Origin: Rhodocollybia butyracea
Lineage: Eukaryota; Basidiomycota; Agaricomycetes; Agaricales; Omphalotaceae
Direction of reading: 5' to 3'
Length of the DNA: 64,000 nucleotides
Assembly (NCBI GenBank): GCA_015501585.1
Contig: JADNRY010000266.1
Coordinates: 1 to 64,000 of the forward strand
Made by a program: the position numbers and the translations under genes. Below, in pieces: positions 9,716-21,777 of the stretch. The first letter of the stretch is position 1; every line of letters starts with the position of its first letter. Under the pieces are notes generated by a model. The model was not told the origin of the DNA. It ran no database searches and saw only the letters and a program-made list of their open reading frames with translations.

Positions 9716-10879
9716 GGGGGGGTGTAATGTTTGAGGCTTGAGCTTGAGGCCTTGAGGTGGGGGTTTATTCTATCTTATCTCATGCCAAATCTCCTTCTCA
9801 ATTGCTGCAAAGTGGATATTTGACGTTCTAAAAATATATGATTCAACCCCGCTATAAGTATGTTCCCACCAACTATATGCACAATCATTAATAAAACATC
9901 ATCACTGTAGGTACAAATACATAACACTGTAATATAAGTATGTACAATGCCTGTACTGTAAATAAACGGTGGCTGTTGCCAGCCAGGGATCTACAGCAGC
10001 AGCCTTGGAGTTAGTTGCAAGGTCTGACGGCAGTCAGCCTGAAGACCATGGTGCTTGTGCCCCACTATAGGAACTTCGGCTGCCCAGGCGTTCAGATCTT
10101 GGGCCGTCACTGCCAAGTACTAATTCACTTCCTTCCTTCCTTCCCTCGTCGATACGTACATTTGCGGGGTTGCATTGGGAGTATCGGGTTGCCACCTGAG
10201 TCATTCTCTTTCTGTTCTCCTTTCATTGCTGCGGTCATAGGGCCGCTCCAGGTTCGATTCTGCTTTCGTGAAGGCACTTGCCAGTTCTTGAGTTTCGGAA
10301 TGCATACCTTTAGGGGGGGGGCTGTCCTGTGATACAATTATCAGACTCATCGCCAGCCGAGTTGTAGAATTTGATGTCACTGGCATCTTTTAGTGAGCCA
10401 TCTGCATTGAGAGCGACTCCTTGAGGAGCTAAATCAGGCGTAAGTAGGTATCTTAAGTCAGATATTGTGTTCATTACCTCCTCCAGGCATAGATAGAAAC
10501 AGGCAAGTGGTAGGGCTTGAAAAAATGCCTATTTTTTTGCGAGATTTCACGAAAAAGTGCTGTGAAATGTGAGGTTCTGTACGTACATTTTCAACTCTGT
10601 GAGCTTTTGTATGCACTCAGTTGTCTCATATTTTCGGAGAAGTGGAGTTGCGATGTGTCAGACCTTCAGACCTTGAGGTTCAACAGTACTGCATAGGACA
10701 AATGGATGATGCTATGCATTTGCACGCAACTTCATGGATAGCTTCAAGCTCAATCAGAGGCGGTCCGGACGACATTTGTTTGAATGAACTTAGCAGAAAT
10801 GAAATTAAAAATGTGTACAGTTGTTGAACGGCGGCACTGGGCAAGCAATGCAAAGGTGAAACGAGAATGCAGAAAAGAG
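9716..10879. other. No recognisable gene
   Basis: Right of the fucosyltransferase pseudogene are GC-skewed purine-rich runs (TTGAGGTGGGG near 9690-9770), then AT-rich sequence, then a short open frame at 10015-10332 without a recognised domain. Nothing here resembles other parts of the window. The duplicated block begins near 10880. Confidence 0.45.
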
Positions 10880-10889
10880 AGACATGAGA

Positions 10890-12170
10890 GCAACAAGTGG
10901 CGATGCGGATTGCTGAATCTTGAAGTCAGCCTTTGACTCGTTGATGTCCTAGTGGGGCCACACATAGTGACCATGCAACTAAGATGTCTCAGCTGGCACT
11001 GCCAAAAAGGGAAAATTGGCTGGCAAAGCAACTATAATACTTCTCTGTTACGAGTAGGACTCAGGAGCAAGTACTGATGATCCCCATTTAAACACTAGTT
11101 TATCAAAGATTTTTGGTGCACCTGGAAGCAAATAAAGCATCCAGAGCGAGTAAATAGGGATCTCCGCCATAACCGTACCATAAAGGGTTTCTGCGCGCAG
11201 TTGGTAACAGCCGTATCTTTACGGGTGGCATACGGGTACCTATAGTGGCAGAAATCCGGCACTTATCTGTATGCTGGTGGGCCCAAAAACAATTAAACCA
11301 ATGATTTTTGCTTCATGGATATTGCCTGGGACCCATCAGCTCAAGATCTGATGTGCTGTATTGTATACCATACCGTATACCATACGGTATACTGTACTGT
11401 ATACTGTATCATCTCGACCAAACGTTCCCGTAACGCGCAACCAGGCCTCCTCAACTTAGGACTTTTTGGGTTTGTAACGCATAACATAGAGGTCCAAACT
11501 ATACAAAAATGACTCCGTGACACCCGGTTTATTGTAAGTTCTGGCATCCAAATTGAATTTTCCCTTACATGTCTTACAAGCTCAAGCTAGGTTGAACCAC
11601 AGGGGCTTCATTCGACGCCACTTCTTGCCTTTCCCCACTTCCTTCTCAGCATTACTGTCCCAAGTGACCTTGGGGTAAGTAATGGCTTACAGCCCCCGAA
11701 CTTGTCTGAAACGCGTAACGCGTAACACTGGTCCGGGAACGAGAACTTAATCAAAATCAATGCGTAACGCGTAACACCCTGGGAACGTTTGGTCGAGATG
11801 ATACAGTAGACTTATGTTGACCTATTTTACGGTGGAGTTAACACAGCCAAAGGAGCTTTTCACCTTCAGTGAAATTATGATGCAAACGTTTTCAACCAGA
11901 CATTCATCGGCAGCCTGTGTAATTAAAGCTGCAACCGCCGTCTTTTGTAGTCGCGTACACCGCGCCTGGCATAGGATGTGCTCATGTGCACGAATAGCAG
12001 CAATTGAAATGCTGATCCGATTTAATAGAGTAATCTTGATCCCATTGAACTGCTGTCAGTTTCTGACAATCCCAAGATCTTGTCCAGAGAGCGCTAGCGA
12101 GTGTTGTCGGGAAAATTTCCGCTCCTCAATAGATCCAATGGACTTTTCCCTCGATTCAGCTTAGTCATTT
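10890..12170 (-). pseudogene. SDR gene fragments (3' exons and active-site region)
   Basis: Read on the minus strand, 12110-11930 gives remnants of the SDR core (a sequence related to IHAHP...VYATK), and 11090-10895 gives the C-terminal exon remnant (LPANF..., PLGHQ). These match the SDR copies at 49608 and 51205. The stretch between them is foreign and includes the Tc1-like MITE at 11404. Nothing upstream of the YATK region is retained next to these pieces. This is a dead relic that is informative only for dating the duplication. Confidence 0.75.
11404..11806. mobile_element. Tc1/mariner-type MITE, 403 bp, TA target duplication
   Basis: Ends CTGTATCATCTCGACC at 11404 and the exact inverse at 11806 form a terminal inverted repeat of about 25 bp. 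It is flanked by TA at 11402-11403 and 11807-11808. The paralogous block around 42425-42440 lacks the element and has a single TA at the same place. This empty site confirms the target duplication. The interior contains CGTAACGCGTAAC repeats and no gene. Confidence 0.88.
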
Positions 12171-12299
12171 TACAATGATCTGATGGAAAATTTCCTCAAA
12201 TAAGTTTATGTTCTTGAACGATTGTCCTGCGTCCTGGACTATACTATTGCATCTTTCCCTTGAATCCCTTCCCTGACAAGTCTTCTCCTCAGGCTGCTT

Positions 12300-12765
12300 T
12301 AGCAGGACAAACCAATGGCCGTGGCAGCTCTAGTCGTCTCTTCCTTGATTGATTCACAAATTGTGGTAGTAAGTTATATTACTTCTTACCACATTTATGA
12401 AAAAGTCTCAATCGTTATTCTCGGGTCTAGTACACTCAAGGTGAGTATTTTCTCTGACAGTCATATAAGTATACTAACCGAGTGATTTCAGTCGCAATGC
12501 TCACGCTTTTGGTGATTGCCAATCTCAAACAATATTTCACAATTATGAATGAACACTAACAGGATGCTACATAGACATATGACTATATTCTTTCGTTGGG
12601 TCAAGAGGCAAGTGTGGTGAAGAACGGCGACTGCCTTGCCAGAATATTAATAATCAAATTTTCCAGGTTGCCTATATATGGGTTTCAAACTGGGGATTAG
12701 TCAAAGTTCTGTATTTTCTTTTGCGTTATTCTCCTTTTATTGACACAATACTGGCTATTGAAGGC
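12300..12765 (+). pseudogene. DUF6533-type membrane protein segment (copy B)
   Basis: DUF6533 lies at the N-terminus of fungal multi-pass membrane proteins of unknown function. On the plus strand, short exons can be read: LTLL-type hydrophobic residues, then YDYILSLGQE at about 12577-12606, then after a small intron VAYIWVSNWGLVKVLYFL followed by a continuation ending FIDTILAI (12667-12762). This matches the YDYxLTLxxE...W.lgKvLfLlnRYlPfiD pattern of the family. The intron between the two blocks has donor GCAAGT instead of GT. I could not assemble a full frame, and the rest of the protein is not recognisable. Sister copies are at 41470-41940 and 47530-47990 on the minus strand. Confidence 0.5.
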
Positions 12766-13349
12766 GAGTGACATTAAATGAATTTGTGGAAGTCCTTACA
12801 ACAGGCTAATAATGATACAGAAAAATTGAACCCTCATGTTACCAGTGCAGTACGTGCCATACGAAACATGTTGGACATTCTTTGATTTACAGTCCTGGTA
12901 GTCCTGTCGTCGTACAATGACGTTTAACACCCGTAAGTCTCCTGCCATACACATAATTCAATAGACTGAAATTTCTTTGTAAAGTATTTGCTGACTTTGG
13001 AATAGGCACATCTCATTGTGCGTACAACATGATATTAAATAAGGCATTCCGTCCTTTACAGCTCTTCACCAGTAATTTTGATCATTCGCACATATGCCTT
13101 GTACCAACAATCTCGCAAAATATTCACAATCCTTATGATCCCATGGACTGTAAGTGCCCAATGAAGCAGTACTAAGTCAATCTGGTCTGAAAGTTCTGTT
13201 TAGATTGCCTTCGTGCTGAATGTGATCGCCGCAATAAAATGGAGTTCAAACACTTTGGCGTTTTCAGGTATAGTGTCGTCTTAATCTGAGCCAATGTACA
13301 AAGGTAAATTAAGCGGGCCATAGAGCACTACGGGAAGGAAAAACAATGG

Positions 13350-13870
13350 ATTTGATTGTCCAAAACACAATCTAAATGATTGTCTTACACTCATATTGAT
13401 TGTCTGAACCATTCTTAATGATTGTCCAGTTTACTCAAAAAGATTGTCTTATACCTTTATATTTATTGTCTGAACCAATCTTATTGATTGTCCAGTTTAC
13501 TCAAAAAGATTGTCTTATACTTTTATATTGATTGTCTGAACCAATCTTAATGATTGTCTAAATTACTCTTATAGGTTGTCTGAACTACTTTCAATGATTG
13601 TCCTAACCTTTCAATATGATAGTCTGAACCACTCTATATAACAGTTCAGGACTATCTAAATGATTGTCAAAAACGCTCCAAATGATGGTATGAAACACTC
13701 AAATTTACTGTTCAGAACACTCAATATGATTGTTTTTGGAAATGGGTCACAGTGTCTCGAGACAATCATTTGGATTGTCCAGCAATCACTTTGAGTGCTT
13801 GGAACAATCATTTGAACTGTCTTGAACAATCATTCTGAGTGTGTGTAGCAATCATTTGGGGTGTCTTACA
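13350..13870. repeat. Left subterminal repeats of the CACTA element
   Basis: About 20 copies of TGATTGTC-like octamers, spaced about 20-25 bp, run to about 13735. From 13750 the orientation flips (GACAATCATT). Such arrays are transposase-binding sites in characterised CACTA elements; the role here is inferred. Confidence 0.85.
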
Positions 13871-13899
13871 GCATTACTTTGATGATTTTCAAGTGCTTT

Positions 13900-16205
13900 C
13901 CAAGCATATTTATAGTAGTAAAAGTATATTTAATACATATAGATTCTACCCTACCGTTCTACACAAGAGGTCAGAAGAGGGCAACTTATCTTGGATTTTG
14001 GGAAAGCATGTACAACGAAGAGAGCGAGCATACCAAGATCAACTGTGTTAGGACGTGATAAGCTAATCACTGTAGGCGTAGGCGAAGCAAAAAATAACTT
14101 ACCTTGATGTTGAATGGTAACGAGCCCTCAAGATGCACGGAACGACCACACTGAAAGAGGAAGATTGAAAAAAAAGGTATGCGGAGCTTACCATTTGACA
14201 GGCGAATCATGGGTCGTGCAGGCCATAACAAGGGGCTAGAATTGAGGCTAGCTGGAAGACTGTTACCTTTCGTTGACGTGGGGGAAGACTAAATCTTGAG
14301 TTCGATGGCCTACCTAGGAAGTCACTGAGCAATACTTGGAAAACTAACAAGAGCAAGCGTGCGCGTCAGCTCAGAAGCGGCGAATGTAGCAATCGACGAA
14401 ACACGCGCACGCATCAGCACGGAACCAGCGAATGTAGCAATTGACAAATCGTTGGACGGATTACAATGGCGTCCGGCATGGCCGCTGGTGAGGATGGGGG
14501 TCGTGATTAGCGGCAACGTGCACATACTAGGAATTGACTCACTAATTGCCATACAACGGTGTTGGCCTAGCGCTAGACTCTAGTCTCTAGTTGACAAGAC
14601 AACGTACTGGGCTCCGAGGGGAGGCCAGGTGTTGAAGCGAGGGACTAGATGGTGACGGGGGAAGAAACGTTCATCGCCTCCAAATCTAGCGACGGCTGGC
14701 GGTGGGTGTCCTTACAACGGCGGTGATATCTCCTTGGCAAGGTGTGTTAGGCGGCGAGGCGGATGCAGACCCAAGGTAGAAATCCATACGATGGCTGAGC
14801 GTCCTCACGATGGTGGCTGGAAGACAATCCAGCCACCAGCGGAGTTCACCAGCACTGGAGGAAAGAAAGGGACTGGTGAGCGAGGGACAAGATAATTTAA
14901 AGTGACCCACGCACCTTCGAATGGGAGGTTGCATCAATACTGGTCTGGGCGGTCATGCTGTGGAGAGAAAGGGAGGCGTCAAGTTATGTTGGATGGTCGC
15001 GCCCTTGTATTGTTGATAGCCGTGGTTAAAAGTACCTAACGAATATCCTGTTGTTGCAAGCCTGCCATAGAGAAGCTCGAGTAAAGGCCACCGCAATGTT
15101 CGAAACTTGAAGACCGCTTCTATTCCCAGTATGCAGCGAAAAGGATTGCAGAGAGGGCCGGGCGTTACATTAAGAGATTATGTATTTGCGTCATGAAGTT
15201 GCAGGTATCCAGCGGTTGCGTTGATGGGTAAGGGAAGGAACGGCGTACGTTGGTGGTGCGGTAAGTTCAACTGACGTGACCATGTGATCTGTCAATCTCG
15301 TTCCGTTCATTCCGATCATCCCGCCTGTCATCATCCCGCTTGTCCCGGATTTTTCGTATGCACACAATGTACACTATCAGAAGCAAGATTAAGAAATTCT
15401 TGGTAGATAAACTGGCTGTACCATTGAGGTAAAGGTTAACCGGCGCGCTCCCATTGAGAAACAGCCGGATTCCATGCTCCACATATTGCGCGGAGACGGA
15501 AAATGGAAAGTACAAGTCGTCCGAGTCAGGCTCGGACAGTCATTATGTCCGAGTTGGGCTATTTCACTCTGAGTCAGTCTATAGGCTTCTGTAGGCTATT
15601 GTAGCGATGAACGAGTCTGTAATTGCAAATATTGTTGTGATATTTTCAGATCAACGCTCAGGCTCACGCGCTCACGTGTAAAATTGTACAGTCTACTTTA
15701 CCACCATCTCAAGGCCTCATCAACGACTCAGACCGTTTAGACTGTCTGAGCGGCTGGTGACTCAAACTCCCGGTTTCCCGGATTCTCTGATTGCGCCCGG
15801 CATATGTGCTCCGGGCATCTGGCTCAGCAGCTGATACGGTAGGTAGCCCACACTACTTGGCTCACAGCCACCTTGCCAGATACAAAGGGAGGGAATGGGG
15901 ATTTTATGGGCGCGTTAGCAACAATATTATTTCCTAACAATGGGTACTTAGTAGACGAAACCAATGTTATCGAGTGCAGAGTCGGCAGCATTTGATGTCA
16001 TATAGAGCTCCCCTTGTGGTCTGGACGGAGTACATCCTATTGGCCCAGGGGTCTGTCCTGAGACAAATTGACTTATTGCTGATCAACTTCTGACCTTTGA
16101 TACTCAACAATCTAGATACATTTTGGATATCTACAGACGTCCTCTGTCACTGCGGCACCTACACGTGATGAGCCTTCTCACTTATGAATTACTCATTCAA
16201 CAATT
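13900..16205. other. CACTA interior without recognisable gene
   Basis: Only short open frames occur on both strands. One at 15267-15515 (minus) has a single hydrophobic segment followed by a charged RDDDRRDDRNERNE tail. It has no family resemblance, and its composition suggests chance. Confidence 0.4.
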
Positions 16206-17950
16206 TTGATGTACAACAACTCCGAGGTACTTACAGCAACTAGACATGCACTACCTTTGATTCCAAAGCCTGTTTCACAAAAGGAGACTTCTAAGAGCTT
16301 GAGTACAAACCGTTCCGAGCGAGCCAAGACCACCAGATCGACTCCACCACTTCCAAAAATTATTACTCCAGCACCTCAGCAACCGCACAAAGTGTCTCCC
16401 CGCAAGTTTCATTTTACTGACAAGTCTACTATGCTCCCAGGTGTTCCCAGAGCTTCGGAAAAATTCCTAGGAGGTTCTGGGGATATTACAATGATCAATA
16501 TTGAGTCAATGAAGTGTTCCACTAAGCCTGAAGAAGCGCCAGAATTAATTCGTGAGCCCCAACCTGGACTGGATACTTTGAATATCACCACATGCGAGCC
16601 CATTATTCAATATGATGTTCCCGAGAGCCATGGACACCAGATCGACTCCACCGTCTCGGAAAATTACTTTCCCAGCGTTGGAGCAACCTAGCACAGTGCA
16701 TCAGCAACAAGTTCAAGCTTCTTGAGCCTACAGCGATCCTAGATGTCCCTACTGCCTCGGAAACCTTCCTGGGAGGTTCTAGAGATGTGAGGAAGATGGA
16801 TATGGAGTCGACATTGAGTTCCGAGACAGCTAAGTGTTATTTTACTTTGGATGTGCAAAGGCTAGCTGGCAATCATTCTGTTTGATCTGAGACAGTGCCC
16901 GAGTTTAATCCCCAGCCACCAAGACTTTTGTTGGAGGATATGCGCACCAAATGCGAATCCAACCCGAGTACTGAAGCTATGATATCAGCTACGTGCAATT
17001 CTGCTAATTTCATTCATGATTCTACTGTGTTGTCTTCTCCAGCTGCTATTGTTTGACTACTGCAACTGGTGTAGGAGGGTACAATGTCCCTCTAGCACTT
17101 CCTATCACCCCCCGAGTCGACAGACATTGGATACCATTGTGTTTCGAGATGCTACACTTGTCCCTAGTGTTGTCAAAATTGCTAAGTTGTGCTTTGGATC
17201 GTTCTGTGTGTGGTTCTTTGACTCAAATTCAGATTTTGATACCGGATGGGTAAGAACTCGTCCACGGCCTCAACCACCACCAAGGATCATTGCTCCAGCA
17301 TACCACCAGCCCAGCAAAGTGTCCCAGCGCAAATCCCGGATCATTGACAGGTCTAGTATGATCCTAGCCGCCCCAAGAGCTCCGGAAAATTTTGTACAAT
17401 ATATTAAGAATGTTACAACAAGAGTTATCGAGTCGACAAAGCGTTCCGATTACCCTGAGTATCACTCCACCCCGCATGTGCAAGAGATAGCTCACGCTAG
17501 TTTGATTTTACTTGGAGGAGATATTCCACTCACAGCTGCTTTGTTGCAGTCCCTCGAGTTTAATTCCAAATCATCGAGACTCCGGCTGGAGAATGCACAT
17601 ACAGAGCGAGATTATGATCCCACTCAGGATATCAGACCGGCTAAGTATTATTCTGTTAGCCCAATTCATGATTTTACACCATCATCTATAGGTGCTTTCA
17701 ACCCTCAAGAGCGTTTGAGTGCAACGATGCTATTCCCCGGAAATATCTCTTCATTGTGACTGTTGTAGGTGTCAAATGCATGCCCCGCGCACTAACGCCT
17801 CACCCTCTGGATCGTCGGATTGTGTATTCTGTCATTGTACAAGACTTTGTGCTAGTCCCTAGCTGTGTTGCGACAATTGCTGAGTTTTTATTTGATTATT
17901 CCGTGTACATATTCTGTGACATTTATTTAGGAGCATTTTGCCCATACAAC
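16206..17950 (+). CDS. Internally repeated proline/serine-rich open frames inside the CACTA element (hypothetical)
   Basis: Open frames 16206-16691 (161 codons) and 17016-17759 (247 codons) share one module: a PPLPKIITPAPQQPHKVS-type line, then a basic RKF/RKS stretch, a DKS/DRSSM line and a PRASEKFLGG / PRAPENF line. A third, shorter copy lies at 16690-16800 (TASETFLGGS). The segment at 17090-17230 is itself repeated at 17765-17935 (DRH/DRR...LVPS...IAE/IAK). The two frames are probably exons or tandem copies of one protein, joined by introns not resolved here. No transposase motif is visible. It could be an accessory transposon protein or captured host sequence. Confidence 0.4.
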
Positions 17951-18758
17951 TAGTCCGTGTGGTGTGTGACCAATGTGTTATCTCGAATTTATTTGCCTTG
18001 ACCAATGTCCTTTGCTTTCACTTCTCATAATCAATCTACAGCTCTTTGCATTTAAGTATGCAAAGCAGTGCACTTGTTTGCATATAGAACAATTGCCTGG
18101 GTAGCTGCGCATAACTTGGATTTGAAACTTTCTAGAGCCTTAGACATTGTCAGACGCTTCCATTTGGCCACCATTATAAGTAGAACTCTCAGTAGATGAA
18201 CCAGAGAAATTATACTTCCCAGAACGCCCCAATACTCAAAGCTCGGCATAACCGACTGAGCAAGCGCTGAGACATCCATCCACACCATGTTGAACACTAT
18301 ACCATTGAAATTTCCACGCCCGAGAACAGAATCCAAAGTTTTTCATCACAACGCAGGGTTTGGTATAAACACCAACAAACTCTCTGTTCTTGTGTATTTC
18401 AAGCAAGTTGCCCCGCAGAGATTTTGCTATATGCGGCTCTGGTCTACTTGTGCTTGGAGTGGTTTGTCGCAGACGGTGTCAGGCGGTCTTGACCAGCAAG
18501 GGTGCATTATAGTCCTATCTCAGACTCACTATTCCCCTACACTCAATATACATTCTGTCAACATTCTGTAGAGACCGGAAACATAAGACGTTTAGAAAAA
18601 CATCTGAGGAAGTGTGTGGATCTGTATAAGAAATCGGAACACCATCTTCTTCTGCACATCACTTATAAAGGTGTACAGATGTTGCATGGGTGGACTCATG
18701 TGTCCTCTTTTTGGAAAAACTGATACCCCACAGCACGCGGTGGAGACATTTGACTATA

Positions 18759-18909
18759 CTGTATAATTACGACCGTAAGTTCATCGATTTGGAAAATTTG
18801 GGTCAAAATTAAATTGAAAAAAATTGTAATAATCAAAAGAAAATTACTGGCGGCTTGGGATTTTTTTGGCTGTTACGCGTTACGTGAGCCTACGGTCAAA
18901 ATTATACAG
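18759..18909. mobile_element. Small Tc1/mariner-type MITE nested in the CACTA element
   Basis: Ends CTGTATAATT...GACCGTA and TACGGTC...AATTATACAG are inverted. TA flanks both sides (18757-18758 and 18910-18911). At 151 bp it contains GTTACGCGTTACG, which echoes the interior of the 11404 element. Confidence 0.75.
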
Positions 18910-19213
18910 TAGATGCTAAGTCATTTGGCCCAGGTGATATACCTGGTCTAGTATGTGACATACCTCTACTGTCTCTTGAGAGTATGGCCCTATTTTTCAA
19001 CGTATGTGACATAACTCTATCACCACCAGCTTGTGCCTTTCCTCTCGTGGCGTAGACCTCCCAGTGTCCACTCTTCCCACCAGGGGACTTGCCTATCACC
19101 TCTCTGAAGATTGATATGTCACCTACAGGAGGAATGTCCATACCCCTGCAGCATGATCTGCTTGAGGTTGCTATGGATAATCTTACCACACCTAATCTTT
19201 CTGTGCTCACTGT

Positions 19214-19928
19214 AAAGATGTCCACGAGTCCAAGTTATCCGCAGGTACTCGCAGGTATGACCGTGAGAATACTCGCAGGTATGTCTACCTGCGGATCCAG
19301 GTATCCGTTTCCCACGGATCCAGGTACCCATTTCCCACGGATCCATACGGGTCACGGGTATCGATCCAAGCAAATTTGTGCTACCTGCAGGTACCTGCAA
19401 GTATTTGTGGAGAGGGCAAGAAAAAAAAAAATTCGCTCAAATAATGGCTGGAATATGCTCTCCACTATGCACTAGACCTTGTCTGAGCAGCTCATCTGTC
19501 CACATAGCATGTAGCAAGTTAAAAGTGGCTATATGCACTGTTGTACACTATACAATCATGATGAATATAGTCCCTCTTCAACTTCAGTGACTTGTATCAC
19601 TCAAGGACCACTGTTCTCTACCCACATTGTACTCTATTCTACATACTAAGCACCTACTAAGTGTCTCACACTCATACCTTGCATGTAGTGGCCATTTCAC
19701 TATTATTGTAAGTACTAAATACTTGCAGGTACTCACAAGTAACTTGTGAGTACCTGTGTTCACTGGGATCCGCAAGTACCTGCAAGTACCTGCGTTAAAA
19801 TACCTGCAGATCCCGGTATCCGTTTCCCACGGATCCGTGCGGGTCACGGGTAGCCCCTTGGGGCCCACAGGTACCTGCGCAACAGATCCAGGTTTACCTG
19901 GATCCAGACTTGTGGACATCTTTAGAGC
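19214..19928. mobile_element. Nested inverted-repeat element with probable 8 bp target duplication
   Basis: AAAGATGTCCACGAGTC near the left end is inverted at the right end as GACTTGTGGACATCTTT. CTCACTGT occurs at 19206-19213 and again at 19929-19936, which would be an 8 bp target duplication of hAT type. The right end carries five extra bases (AGAGC), so the left terminus may be slightly eroded. The interior is rich in GCAGGTA, GGATCC and GGTATCC palindromes. Confidence 0.65.
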
Positions 19929-20436
19929 CTCACTGTCAAAGTGATTGTGCCCAGAGCACACCGTGTTGATACAAATCTCTCTTTCTTGTACTCCTTCAGC
20001 CATATCTAGGACTTCATTCAGTGCCCTGGGTGTGCCTTGACAGTCCTAGCACTGGTAAGTCTATCTGTATCTGACCATTCCACTGTCGATTTGCTACAGC
20101 ATCTAGGCTCGCTAAGTTGTAGAGCTGATGCTGGGGAATCCAAATGAATACTTTGATGTCAAACTCACGTGTCCAGTAACCAAAGAACTAATTGAAAAAC
20201 TACACAGCGGCAAATATGCTCACACCTCCGATGTGTCTCCTGTAGAACCCCTTGTCCCTCTTCTTGAATCTTTGACTCTGCAAGTGCAGAAGAGTGGAAT
20301 CCATTCAGTTGTTTGTTTGTACTGTATTATCATGATGGGTACTGAATGCTGCAAGAATAAGTGCAGAGGTATCATGTCTAAGCTAGATCCTATTTTTTCT
20401 GAGGATTGAATAAACTACCTTGCTCCACCCTGACAT

Positions 20437-20810
20437 TAAATAGTCAAAATGATTGTCTTAATTCTTGGCACTCTAAATGATTGTCCTCAATAGGAGACAG
20501 TCTCACCAATTGTCTTGGGTTGGGCACTCTAAATGATTGTTTGCTCAAGACAATCATGTTGACTGTCCTTAATAGTAGGCAATCCAAATGATTGTCTTAG
20601 ATTAGGCACTCCAAATGATTGCTTACTCAAGACAATCATTTTGATTGTCCTCAATACCAGGCAATCAAAATGATTGTCCTAAGTTATGGGCATTCTAAAT
20701 GATTGTTTGCTCAAGACAACCAAAATGAGTGTTTGGCAAAAAAACATCTAAATGATTGTTTTTTCAAAAAATGATTGTCTCAGACAATCAAATTCATTGT
20801 TTTTCCTTCC
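20437..20810. repeat. Right subterminal repeats of the CACTA element
   Basis: More than a dozen TGATTGTC / GACAATCA copies occur in both orientations, many as closely spaced inverted pairs, directly before the right terminal repeat. Confidence 0.85.
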
Positions 20811-21777
20811 CGTAGTGAGAGTCGATAACTCTAGTAGGAGGTTCATCTTGCTTTCCCATTGGGCAAAATAAGACGGGACTCATCACCGACATATCACTCT
20901 TGGTGGGTGAAACGGGTGGGACAACTCTTTCTGTAAAAGGAATGGGTTAGCTCACAATCTACTAGTGCTAGTGGCGTTCACTTTAAGGCAATGCTTCCGA
21001 GAATCTCACAGTTGTACACACTCTTTCTTGAGTCTTGACTTTACGGCCAACAGCTGATGCGATTGGTAGATCTCCAAAATGGATTCTTCAGAGCAACCCA
21101 GAGCGTTGTGGTAACCTTTTACCTTGACGGTAAGCTTGAACCTGTTCACAATTAGATGTCATCTCCGAATATTATAGGTGTACTGTTTTACATGTGCATA
21201 TTGCGTGAGTTTCATTCCCCAGTCCTATTCTGGTGGCAATATCTGAACATGAACCTAGCAATAACAGTTGGAAATACCCTGGTCACCGTATATGCGCCGG
21301 TTCGTGGACAGTACACCCCTTGCTTTGCCAATAAATAACTATTCTTGTCAGGCGCAACTTCAAATACTGGAAACGTATGTTGTGGTTTTCACTGGGAACC
21401 GTTTCCCCCGATTCTCATGGAGACTTGTAGACCTTTGCGTGTTATCCATGCAATATTGTGCTGCAAGCTAATCATCCATGTTAGGGAAATCGCAAATCCG
21501 CCGGATGACCAAACTCGACATCTTAGTACCCTGTTCTGTCATACTAACCATAGCAGTGCCAGCGAAATTTCAGAAGTATGAATTACTACACTTGTATAAA
21601 CTTGTGCTGGCCGATGCAAAACTTTTTTACGCATCAACCCAATCTTAAGCCATTAGCATATATATCGTCAGGGTCTGGTTCTCGAGACTAGTCATATTTG
21701 AAACAGCAACATATCAACCCAATCTTATTGCCGTTTGCAAAAAAGTTGGCGTGACTGCTCTCACGGTGAAATTAAGC

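Larger units (their letters stand above)
10880..13325. repeat. Inverted paralogous block, part 1 (matches 40910-43460 reversed)
   Basis: The sequence is recognisably the reverse complement of 40910-43460. The SDR 3' exon region at 10895-11090 matches 43230-43460, the GTATAC-rich stretch near 11340-11400 matches 42415-42490, the SDR middle region at 11930-12110 matches 42120-42330, and the DUF6533 segment at 12250-13325 matches 40910-41990. Similarity is high but broken by indels. The block stops abruptly at 13325 where the CACTA element begins, and resumes at 20818. The two ends meet in a continuous sequence at 40911-40914 in the other copy. Confidence 0.9.
17951..20436. other. CACTA 3' interior, short frames and nested elements
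   Basis: Besides the nested elements at 18759 and 19214, the region has short frames only: 18052-18336 (minus, 94 codons, one hydrophobic stretch) and 20128-20409 (plus, 93 codons). The coding-like text around 19089-19210 and 19930-20400 becomes contiguous if the nested element is removed, so it may be one broken accessory gene. I do not recognise it. Confidence 0.35.
13326..20817. mobile_element. CACTA (EnSpm-like) DNA transposon, 7,492 bp
   Basis: The left end CACTACGGGAAGGAAAAAC at 13326 is repeated in inverse at the right end (GTTTTTCCTTCCCGTAGTG, ending 20817). Both sides carry AGAG (13322-13325 and 20818-20821). The paralogous block has one uninterrupted AGAG (as CTCT at 40911-40914), giving an exact empty site. 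CACTA elements usually make 2-3 bp duplications, so the 4 bp seen here is slightly unusual. Both ends hold dense TGATTGTC subterminal repeats, typical of this superfamily. No transposase is recognisable inside. Instead there are internally repeated open frames at 16206-17950 and at least two nested elements. Confidence 0.92.
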
